Positions 25,667-33,250 of a DNA stretch of 33,250 nucleotides are shown here, piece by piece. How positions within the stretch are numbered: the stretch's first letter is position 1; each line of letters opens with the position of its first letter. Made by a program: the position numbers and the translations under genes. This stretch comes from an uncultured Gammaproteobacteria bacterium. Its GTDB lineage: Bacteria > Pseudomonadota > Gammaproteobacteria > Enterobacterales > Succinivibrionaceae. The notes under the pieces are model-generated. The model was not told the DNA's origin. It worked only from the letters and a program-made list of their open reading frames with translations, and made no database searches. The DNA lies in NCBI GenBank assembly GCA_900315395.1, contig OMZC01000073.1, positions 1 to 33,250 of the forward strand, read 5' to 3'.

Positions 25667-26008
25667 AAGTCATCCTTAACTTAATGAGATATATTTCATT
25701 AACTAACCTAAGGTTAAATCTTCTTTTACCTTGTTTATATGCAATTTTATTTGCAATCCTACTTGGTATTTAGTTTTGCCATTATATGAAATTGTTCTTT
25801 ATTTTTATAGCTAAGAAGTGTTTTTTACGAAAAGTGATTTTAAGAACTTTTATAAGACAAAGTACTGTAAATTTTATTTGCTAATTCGTATCAAAGTATT
25901 TGATGCTAGATTTGCTACAATCGGACATGTATATAGATAGATATAGATCTTGTTACATTTACTTTTATACACAAGAGTTATGGCTACTAGTCTTTACACG
26001 GAGCATCC
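25667..26008. promoter_or_regulatory. Divergent control region, dgkA / alpha-2-macroglobulin
   Basis: No gene is seen in 342 AT-rich bases. TTAATGA (25681-25687) and TCATTAA (25696-25702) form an inverted repeat in the dgkA leader. For the rightward gene, TGCTACAAT at 25913-25921 is an extended -10 candidate, and GGAG precedes the ATG. Nothing else stands out. Confidence 0.3.
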
Positions 26009-29000
26009 ATGAATCACAAGTTATCACTTTTATCATTGTGCACTATTCTTTTGACCTCTCCTGTTTTGCTCACTAAATATGCTGATGCAAAAGAAAACAA
26101 TGGAGATCCTCAAAAGCTCTCAGTTGAAGTTAAAAGAGCTATTGATGAGAATACGCAAGGCAAAGCACTAACTTGTTTTATCACCGATAAAGACATAGTT
26201 TCAGAACAGGACTTAAGCTCAGCTATTGAAGTTTTTGTAAATAAAAACACAAAAGTAAAAGATGCTTACCCTTTTGTAAAAGATGGTCGTCTGTGCGTAT
26301 CTGGACTTAACTTTGGTACAGAGTATTCTTTAAAACTCCATAAAGGACTCAAATTTACTCAAAAGAGCAAAGATAAAGTCAAAACCTTAACTACTGACGT
26401 AGGCTCTGAAACTACCTTTACAACCATCGATGAAACAAGCTCCGTTAAAATTGCCAAAGGCTTAATTCTGCCTGGCAACAACGAGCACAAAGTAATTGAG
26501 CTAGAGACTGTTAACTCTGATGCTGTAACTTTAGGTGTGTTTAAGATTTCAAACAACTCCTTGCCACAGGCAGAGCTCTTTAGCCTGTATTCAGAAAATC
26601 CTGATAAGTATGACATTCGTAAACTTATCTTTAATAACGGAAAATTATTAGGATCAAAGACTGTTAACTTTAAGAATAAAAGAAATGTTGTAGAACACAC
26701 ACCTGTTGATATCAGTGAGTTTGTAAACACTGATAAAAGCGGTGTTTATGTCATCTGTGTTATCAAGACTAAAGATAACGATTACCTTACTATTGATGAC
26801 TTTATCTCCTATGATGACAATGCACTTCAGTTATCAAAACTTGTCTTTGTGTCAAACTTGGGTGTTACCTCATATCAAGGAGATAATGGCATTGATGTCA
26901 ATGTAAGAGCTCTTACTGACGCAAAGCCTGTTAAAGGCGCTACAGTTACCCTAAAGTCATTGTCTAATGATGTTCTAGATACTAAAACTACTGATGACAA
27001 TGGCTTTGTTCATTTTAATAAAGAGTTATGCAATGGCGAAAATGGACAGAGTGTAGCTACAGTCACAGTTAACCATGATGACGATTTCTTCCCCTTAGAT
27101 TTAAGAGCAAGTCCTTTATATTTTGAAGAAGGTGCTGGTATTAGTGATAGCAATGACTACAAAGTCTTTGCCTACACAAGTAGATCACTTGTAAGACCTG
27201 GTGAGAAAACTGTATACCAAGCACTAGTAAGAAATAAAGATCTCAGTGCTGCATCCTTAAAGGTATTAAAGCTCTTTATAAGACGTCCTGACTATGTAAT
27301 TGAAAGAGAAATTCCTCTATCAAGAGCAGTAGAGAACAGTTTTGAGTATGAATACACCTTACCTGAACATGCTCAATTAGGAAACTGGAGTTTTGAATTA
27401 GGCTTTGATGAAAAGCATCTTTTAAGCACTACAAATCTTACAGTATCTGCCTTTACACCAGCATCTTTAACCTCAACCTTAAAGGTAAAAGATATTGTAA
27501 ATACCTCAGATAATATCACCGTTAACACCGACTATAACTATGGTGCTAAAGCATCTGATATTGGTATTTCTGGAAGCTATAACATTCTTCCTGACAGTCA
27601 TGCTGTTAATAGCTATAAAGACTTTTCCTTTGGCCTTGATGATGAAAGCATAAATGATGGTAATCACACTCAGTATGTGCAGATAGATTCTGGCAACTCC
27701 AGTGATGACGGTGTCTTTAACTTTAAATTTAACGCCGAGAATAAGAACTATCCAAACAAAGTTAAATTTGATATCTATGTTCTTGATCCTGTAACCGGAT
27801 CTGCTTACTTGACTAAAGAAGCAAAGGTAAAGTACAGCGCACCTTTAATTGGTGTAAGACTCACTAAAGCGGATAACAAATACCAGCTTGATTCACTTTT
27901 ATGTTATCAGGATGGTAAAAGAATTGAGGGTAAGGCAAATTACACTCTGTTAAAACGAAACATCTCGTATCAGTATGCTTATGTAGATGGTAACTGGAAG
28001 TTTGTTAAAAACGAGTATACAGAGCCGGTTGACTCAGGTGCACTTACATTTACCAAAGACAAGTTAAGCTCTATTCCACTTAATCTTGAGGATGGACTAT
28101 ATAGCGTTGAAATTAAAAACGATAAAGCCTTTACCAAATTTAACTTTGTAAAAGGCTATGTAAATGAAGATAACGATCTGACACCAGAAAAGATCTTGTT
28201 AACTTCGGATAAAGAGCAATATCACAAAGGTGACAGAGTAAATTTAAGCTTCGAAAGTGAATTTGAAGGTTATGGCTCTTTGGTTGTTGGAAACTCATCT
28301 GTTGAACTTAAACAAACCTTTAAGGTAAACAAAGGTCATAATGAAATTGGCTTTGACTCTGCTGACATTAAAGATACAGGTACCTATGCTCTTGTTACAA
28401 CCTACAAAGGTACAGAGTCTAAATACAGAACCGCATCTCGAGCAGCGGGTCTTTCTTATATCAGATTTGATAATCATGACAGACTTTTAAAGATTAAATC
28501 TCAAGATTTAGGTACAGTAAAACCAAAGAGTACTCTCAATGTAAATCTTGAGGTGGACAATAGCGATGATGATACCTATTTAAGAGCCTATTTGATCGAT
28601 GAAGGTATTCTTGCTATTAACAACCAAAATTCCCCTGATCCATTCAAGTTTTTAACCGATAAGAGAGCTTTTTCAACCAAGGTAAACGATATGTATGCCT
28701 ATGTGATGAAAGCTTTATCTAAAGACGGTCAGGGCTATGGTTCAGATGAAATGCTAGCAGGCGCCAGTGCTCAGATTTTATCTAATACCACTAAAGCTTT
28801 ACTCTCTTTAACTTCAAATAGAACCAAAGTAAAAGATGGCAAAGCCACTGTTACCTTTGATATTCCTAAATTCTCAGGTAAAGCAAGACTGATGGTTGTA
28901 GCTTGGAATAAAGATAGAGTTGGCAGTTATTCAAAAGATATTACTATCGCAGCTGATGCGGTTACCAAGTTAGCAACTCCAAGCTATATGCATGTTGGTG

Positions 29001-30760
29001 ATGAACTAGAAGCAAGAGTCTTATTTGATGATTTAGTCAAAGACAAAAAAGACGTTTCATTTAAAGTAACCTGTACAGGTGCCTTAGAATGCTCTCTTGA
29101 TAAGAGTATTGCTTTAGATAAAAGTAAAGCTCACGAGAGCTTAAAACTTAAGGCTTTAAATGAAGGCGTGGGAACTGTATCTTTAAAGGTAAAATCTGGT
29201 AGCTACACCTATGATGACAGCTACGAGGTAGACGTCTTACCAAACAAAGGTAAAGTACTTGAAAGCGCTATTCTTCCATTAAAAGTAAATGAGCAAGCTA
29301 CTTTTAAATTTAAGAACACCTTTAAAGATGGTACTCTGGTAAAGTTAAGCTATGGTTTGTTGCCAGCAGCAAATCCAAAGGATATGTCAAAAGAAGCTTA
29401 CAGCTCATTTAAGAGTAATTACTTTGATACCTTATCTGATCTTTCAACCCTGTTAGATTATTCAGAGAAATTCCTAGATAAAAGTTCAGAGGAATACAAA
29501 AACTATCAGAGCAAGATAAGTTCACTCATAGACTACGTAAATTCAACTATCAATAATCAAGGTTATGTTGATTATTCTTTAGTCAATTATGAAGATGGTG
29601 GCTATGCTGCAGCTTATGCCTACCTTGTATTAAACAAGGCTTCAGAAAAAGGCTATAACACAAACTTTAATGTTTTAGATAAGCTTTTACAGAATATTAA
29701 GAGAAATGCAAACTCTGACAATGAGTCTACAGCAGCACTATGCCTGTATGCCCTGACTTTGTCAGGTGACAATCAAAGCTCTACTCTTACCTTCAGATTT
29801 GACCATTCAAAATCTAAAGCGATCAATGCTTATCTCTCTTATGCTAAAGCTTTTGCTCTGTATGGAGATTTAAAGCGTCAGGAGCTTGCAATTGAAAAAG
29901 CTGTTGAGCTGTTAAAAGAAGCTGAAAACTTAAGAATAGCTATAGATAAAGGCAACCTAGCCAATAACAAGCTTTTAAATCTCATTCAGGCTTTACAAGA
30001 GTATGAACCTTTATATATTACTGATACAGCTTATGACAGTCTGTGTGTTTTAGATGCTCTTTTAAGACAAAAAGAGAGTGGCAAATCATCAAAAACTTTA
30101 AATGAAGTATATGAGATTGTAGCTACAGAGAACTCTTACAGCTATAAAACAGCAGCTCAAAGAGCCATGATGATGGAAATGCTCTTACATGAGAATAAGA
30201 GTGACAACGTATTCACAGACTGTGTTCTTAAAGGAAACGAAATTACTTTAGTCAATGACGGAGAGAGTGACACTTTAATCAGTGCAAGTATCTTCTCAGT
30301 ACCAGAGAAATATGCTGTATCAAAAGATAGACAGAACATCAGTGTTAACTACTACTCTTTAGATGGAACTGAGCTTGCCTCACCTCTTCACGTTAACGTC
30401 AATGAGGATATTATCGTTTTGGTAAAAGTTCATCTAAATAAGCTTGCAAGTAAGCTCTCTGTTGAATCTTTACTACCAGCAAATATGCTCTATTTAAGAA
30501 ACATTGATGCTAACGAAGCTTCACAAAAATATCCTTTCTTAGGAGAACTTACAGACAGTTATGCTCTCAATATCACTAAAGGAGACAGCTCAATTGTAAG
30601 TACCAGTCAAAGTAAGAGAAATGATTTTGCTTTTGCCTATATCCTAAAAGGAGCATATAAAGGCACTTCTGTACCTTTAGCACTGACAGTACACAATACC
30701 TCTTTTAGAACTACTTCAGAGGTATTGTACAAAGCTCAAGATACTATCGAAGTAAAATAG
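26009..30760 (+). CDS. Bacterial alpha-2-macroglobulin (YfhM-like), apparently without thioester
   Basis: This 1583-residue exported protein compares with 1653 for E. coli YfhM. A signal peptide (1-27) ends in YADA; there is no usable lipobox, since the only early Cys follows LSL. Macroglobulin-type beta domains follow, including YTSRSLVRPGEKTVYQALVR near 390. The conserved DGKATVTFDIPKFSGKARLM and VVAWNKDRVGS block lies at about 943-975. A mostly helical thioester-domain-like region (about 1115-1400) comes next. The thioester motif CxEQ is not found. Such proteins trap or inhibit proteases in the periplasm and work with PBP1C, whose gene starts 24 bases later. GGAG precedes the ATG. A non-thioester, YfaS-type mode is likely. 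Confidence 0.88.
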   Translation: MNHKLSLLSLCTILLTSPVLLTKYADAKENNGDPQKLSVEVKRAIDENTQGKALTCFITDKDIVSEQDLSSAIEVFVNKNTKVKDAYPFVKDGRLCVSGLNFGTEYSLKLHKGLKFTQKSKDKVKTLTTDVGSETTFTTIDETSSVKIAKGLILPGNNEHKVIELETVNSDAVTLGVFKISNNSLPQAELFSLYSENPDKYDIRKLIFNNGKLLGSKTVNFKNKRNVVEHTPVDISEFVNTDKSGVYVICVIKTKDNDYLTIDDFISYDDNALQLSKLVFVSNLGVTSYQGDNGIDVNVRALTDAKPVKGATVTLKSLSNDVLDTKTTDDNGFVHFNKELCNGENGQSVATVTVNHDDDFFPLDLRASPLYFEEGAGISDSNDYKVFAYTSRSLVRPGEKTVYQALVRNKDLSAASLKVLKLFIRRPDYVIEREIPLSRAVENSFEYEYTLPEHAQLGNWSFELGFDEKHLLSTTNLTVSAFTPASLTSTLKVKDIVNTSDNITVNTDYNYGAKASDIGISGSYNILPDSHAVNSYKDFSFGLDDESINDGNHTQYVQIDSGNSSDDGVFNFKFNAENKNYPNKVKFDIYVLDPVTGSAYLTKEAKVKYSAPLIGVRLTKADNKYQLDSLLCYQDGKRIEGKANYTLLKRNISYQYAYVDGNWKFVKNEYTEPVDSGALTFTKDKLSSIPLNLEDGLYSVEIKNDKAFTKFNFVKGYVNEDNDLTPEKILLTSDKEQYHKGDRVNLSFESEFEGYGSLVVGNSSVELKQTFKVNKGHNEIGFDSADIKDTGTYALVTTYKGTESKYRTASRAAGLSYIRFDNHDRLLKIKSQDLGTVKPKSTLNVNLEVDNSDDDTYLRAYLIDEGILAINNQNSPDPFKFLTDKRAFSTKVNDMYAYVMKALSKDGQGYGSDEMLAGASAQILSNTTKALLSLTSNRTKVKDGKATVTFDIPKFSGKARLMVVAWNKDRVGSYSKDITIAADAVTKLATPSYMHVGDELEARVLFDDLVKDKKDVSFKVTCTGALECSLDKSIALDKSKAHESLKLKALNEGVGTVSLKVKSGSYTYDDSYEVDVLPNKGKVLESAILPLKVNEQATFKFKNTFKDGTLVKLSYGLLPAANPKDMSKEAYSSFKSNYFDTLSDLSTLLDYSEKFLDKSSEEYKNYQSKISSLIDYVNSTINNQGYVDYSLVNYEDGGYAAAYAYLVLNKASEKGYNTNFNVLDKLLQNIKRNANSDNESTAALCLYALTLSGDNQSSTLTFRFDHSKSKAINAYLSYAKAFALYGDLKRQELAIEKAVELLKEAENLRIAIDKGNLANNKLLNLIQALQEYEPLYITDTAYDSLCVLDALLRQKESGKSSKTLNEVYEIVATENSYSYKTAAQRAMMMEMLLHENKSDNVFTDCVLKGNEITLVNDGESDTLISASIFSVPEKYAVSKDRQNISVNYYSLDGTELASPLHVNVNEDIIVLVKVHLNKLASKLSVESLLPANMLYLRNIDANEASQKYPFLGELTDSYALNITKGDSSIVSTSQSKRNDFAFAYILKGAYKGTSVPLALTVHNTSFRTTSEVLYKAQDTIEVK

Positions 30761-30784
30761 GCTCGTATCTAAAGATAAACGGTA

Positions 30785-32881
30785 ATGAGTAAGCGTCAAC
30801 GCAACATATATGTAATTCTGGCACTTTTAATACTAAGTGTTTTAAGTGCCTGCACTGTGTTCGTGTATGACTGCATTGATGAGATATTTTTAGACAAATA
30901 TGAAAAAAGATCATATGTGCTCTATTCAGATAAAGGAAACGTGCTTGCCTATACTTTAAGTGATGATAACTCATCACTTAGATTTAAAACCACTAAAGAC
31001 GATGTCTCAGATCTTTATTTAAAGATGCTGATTGCCAATGAGGATAAGCGCTTTTACAGCCACATTGGAGTTGATCCTCTTTCTCTTTGTAGAGCAATCT
31101 TCTATAACCTAAAAAATCAGAGTGTAGGCTCAGGTGCCTCAACTCTTGCAATGCAGGTTGCCAAAAGACTTACAGGACACAAAAGAACCTACTTTAATAA
31201 AATAAAGGAAATGGTTCAGGCTATATACCTTACATTAAAGTACAAAAGAGAAGGCATCTTAACTTTATATCTTACTCTCTCTCCTTTTGGTGGAAATGTT
31301 GAAGGTGTAAAAGCAGCTTCTTTAACTTGGTTCAACCATTTACCTAATACTTTAAATCCTTCTGAAGCAGCTCTCCTTACGGCTCTTCCAAGAGCTCCTG
31401 AACTCATTCGTCCTGATAAAAACAAAAAAAGAGCTCTCTACTACAAAAACGAGGTTTTAAAGCTTGCTAATAAAGCAAACGTAATAACCAAAGAGCAACT
31501 TACGCTTTCACTTAAAGAGACTCTTCCTTGCAGAAGATACTCCATTTCGCAAAATTCACTTACATTTGGTAACTATGTATTTAGTTTAAAAAAACAAGAT
31601 CTCAATTTAAAGAAAAGTGAGAGTACGACGGCGTCAAATAATAGTAATAGCTTAAACAGTGCTGATAAAGAGATCTTTTCTAGTCTTGATGACGCATTGC
31701 AAATTGAACTTAATAATCTTGCAGAAAAATTTGAACATACGGCTGATAAAAACTATGTTTTAAGTGCGATCGTACTAGATATAAAAACACATCAAATTAA
31801 AGGTGTTTTAGGATCTTCATCTAATGAAAAGAGCTCGCTGTGTTTACCTTTTAGATTAAGATCTCCAGGCTCTGCACTAAAACCTTTTGCCTATGCTTAT
31901 GCTATGGAAAAAGGATTGTTACACCCAAATACCATATTGCATGACAAGCAAAATCTGTACGGGACTTGGTCACCTAATAACTTTAGTCGAAAGTTTACAG
32001 GAGAAGTAACAGCTAAAAAAGCGCTTACATATTCATTAAACTTACCTGCTTTAGAAGTACTAAATCTAGTTGGAGCAAACAGCTTTTCAAAGAAGCTTAA
32101 CTTACACGAAGATCTCTTAAAACTAAGACACAATAAAAGTGATCTTTCGATTGTCTTAGGTAGCGCTAGTATCAATCTGTATAACTTAGCAAGACTTTAT
32201 GCCATGTTAAATGAAGATGGTCTAATGCATGAGTTTACTTACCAAAAGAACTCAAACTCAAATTTAAATGAATACAGAATATTTGCTAAAGACAGTGCTA
32301 GAGCTGTGTTTGATATCTTAAAAGAGACGCCAAGACCATACCTATATCCTGAACAGAAACAAATTTCATACAAAACAGGGACTGCTTACGAGTTTACAGA
32401 TGCCTTAGCGATTGGATCATTAAACAACCTTACTGTAGCGGTCTCTATAAGTTCTCCTTACAACATCAAAGGCAACACTCACTACACTGGGTATGATAGT
32501 GCAGCACCTTTTCTTTTTGAGATCTTGTCAAAAAGTAAAACTTCAAAACTAAATAAAGAAACTCTAACTTCTCCTCTTTTAAGCACTGAAGCTCCTATAG
32601 CTTTAAAAGAACTTAATCTTACAAGGCTAAATCATTCTTTTAATAATGAGAAAAAGTTAGAAATCACATTTCCTTCAAATGGGCAGACTGTGTCTCCTGA
32701 TAGTCTTGGAAAAATTCACATCAAAACAAAAGGACAATCAGGATCACTAGTTATTACAGTTAACAACGAACAATTTGAGCAAAACTATTTTGAACCTAAA
32801 GATGAAGGCTTTTACTGTATTACTGTTCTCGACGAAAAAGGACAAACAGATACTTCAAAATTCAAAGTAGAGTTTAAATAA
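30785..32881 (+). CDS. pbpC: Penicillin-binding protein 1C
   Basis: This 698-residue bifunctional peptidoglycan synthase (E. coli PBP1C 770) has a glycosyltransferase family 51 domain with EDKRFYSHIGVD from E86 and GSGASTLAMQVAKRL near 115-129. Its transpeptidase domain has SALK (S363, K366), SLN (417-419) and KTG (530-532). A short C-terminal beta domain (about 615-698) corresponds to the PBP1C-specific C-terminal domain. The N-terminus has one hydrophobic segment that ends in LSAC (20-23), a fair lipobox; PBP1C is normally a transmembrane protein, so this may be chance. The ribosome site before the ATG at 30785 is weak, so coupling to the macroglobulin gene is likely. In E. coli the same two genes are also neighbours. 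Confidence 0.93.
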   Translation: MSKRQRNIYVILALLILSVLSACTVFVYDCIDEIFLDKYEKRSYVLYSDKGNVLAYTLSDDNSSLRFKTTKDDVSDLYLKMLIANEDKRFYSHIGVDPLSLCRAIFYNLKNQSVGSGASTLAMQVAKRLTGHKRTYFNKIKEMVQAIYLTLKYKREGILTLYLTLSPFGGNVEGVKAASLTWFNHLPNTLNPSEAALLTALPRAPELIRPDKNKKRALYYKNEVLKLANKANVITKEQLTLSLKETLPCRRYSISQNSLTFGNYVFSLKKQDLNLKKSESTTASNNSNSLNSADKEIFSSLDDALQIELNNLAEKFEHTADKNYVLSAIVLDIKTHQIKGVLGSSSNEKSSLCLPFRLRSPGSALKPFAYAYAMEKGLLHPNTILHDKQNLYGTWSPNNFSRKFTGEVTAKKALTYSLNLPALEVLNLVGANSFSKKLNLHEDLLKLRHNKSDLSIVLGSASINLYNLARLYAMLNEDGLMHEFTYQKNSNSNLNEYRIFAKDSARAVFDILKETPRPYLYPEQKQISYKTGTAYEFTDALAIGSLNNLTVAVSISSPYNIKGNTHYTGYDSAAPFLFEILSKSKTSKLNKETLTSPLLSTEAPIALKELNLTRLNHSFNNEKKLEITFPSNGQTVSPDSLGKIHIKTKGQSGSLVITVNNEQFEQNYFEPKDEGFYCITVLDEKGQTDTSKFKVEFK

Positions 32882-33250
32882 AAAGTGATAAAAGACAGAA
32901 GAACTTTACAACTTAGAAAAGATAACAACGGTGGTTCTAGTATTCTAGGCCACTGGAATGACCTAAAAACTAGAACCTTGTATCAACTCAAAACAAGGAT
33001 TTCATTATGAAATATTGTTTTAAGTAATGATTCTAGTGTTACTAATTGTGTAAGTCCAGCCTGGTAAACAAGAATCACTAAAAGAAACAGATGTATTCCT
33101 GTACCCCTGTTTCCCATTATAGATGATAACTAAACATCTTCAAGAATAAAATCACAAAATTAGTAGTTACGCATCAAACTGACCATATTTCGACCAATTC
33201 TAAGAATTTCACCTTTAGTGCGTATTATAGTCAAATATAATACATAAATT
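32882..33250. other. Intergenic region at the right edge with hairpins, no clear gene
   Basis: No classical terminator was found. GGTTCTAGT (32933-32941) pairs with ACTAGAACC (32969-32977), with an inner TAGG/CCTA pair. CCTTGT (32976-32981) pairs with ACAAGG (32993-32998), sharing two bases with the first hairpin. A 41-codon GTG frame (32885-33010) covers both but has no ribosome site. On the minus strand a frame open from the window edge stops at 33160 and would encode the last 29 or so residues of something unknown. Confidence 0.4.

Noticed and set aside
25929-25950. Short ATAGATAGATATAGAT-like run
   Set aside because: Too short and imperfect for a meaningful repeat in AT-rich DNA.
26359-26730. 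123-codon open frame antisense to the macroglobulin gene
   Set aside because: It is a shadow of the real coding frame, without start signal or family pattern.
32885-33010. 41-codon GTG frame after pbpC
   Set aside because: No ribosome site, no recognised family, and it coincides with inverted repeats that explain the sequence order.
33160-33249. Minus-strand frame entering from the right edge
   Set aside because: Only about 29 codons are visible and they are not recognisable; listed only in the intergenic note.

Overview
The window is AT-rich DNA that reads as a chromosomal segment of a gammaproteobacterium. Housekeeping proteins match Escherichia coli ones closely in length and motifs (SerC, FadD, RNase D, RdgC, TrhP/YegQ, YciO, TadA, DgkA, AsnA). 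Gene pairs known from enteric or pseudomonad genomes recur: fadD-rnd, gyrA-serC, and an alpha-2-macroglobulin gene followed by pbpC. The AT bias, AsnA, two vSGLT-type sodium/sugar symporters and low-GC codon use suggest an anaerobic gut lineage such as Succinivibrionaceae. That assignment is inference and no rRNA is present to confirm it. No rRNA, tRNA, CRISPR array or intact insertion sequence was found.

Layout. 1-557: end of an unidentified gene, apparently decayed coding DNA and a strong rightward terminator. 558-2227 (minus): a two-gene unit, an HNH endonuclease followed by a Rossmann-fold NAD(P)-binding protein. 2228-6860 (plus): two tandem paralogous SGLT-type symporters, each with a long AT-rich leader, a promoter of similar geometry, a pair of LacI-family-like operators and its own terminator. 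6950-14032 (minus): gyrA, serC, fadD and rnd, with a terminator after gyrA. 14198-16412 (plus): overlapping rdgC and trhP. 16458-19375 (minus): a secreted Lys/Glu-rich protein followed by two membrane diguanylate cyclases. 19726-20763 (plus): asnA. 20883-22886 (minus): two more small exported or membrane Lys/Glu-rich proteins and yciO. 23108-24493 (minus): an orphan, active-site-degenerate relative of the Wadjet nuclease JetD. 24744-25666 (minus): tadA and dgkA. 26009-32881 (plus): a bacterial alpha-2-macroglobulin and penicillin-binding protein 1C. 32882-33250: AT-rich DNA with hairpins and no convincing gene.

How the genes fit together. Much of the window is envelope and core metabolism: sugar import coupled to sodium, fatty-acid activation, serine and asparagine synthesis, lipid recycling (DgkA) and periplasmic surveillance (alpha-2-macroglobulin with PBP1C). 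There is also tRNA wobble modification (TrhP, TadA), c-di-GMP synthesis and DNA topology or recombination (GyrA, RdgC).

The most unusual items are the JetD-like protein that has lost its Toprim catalytic residues and has no JetABC beside it, the matched operator pairs in front of the two symporters, the cluster of three small exported proteins, the acidic insert in the GyrA C-terminal domain, and the apparent exchange of membrane-anchor type between the alpha-2-macroglobulin and PBP1C.
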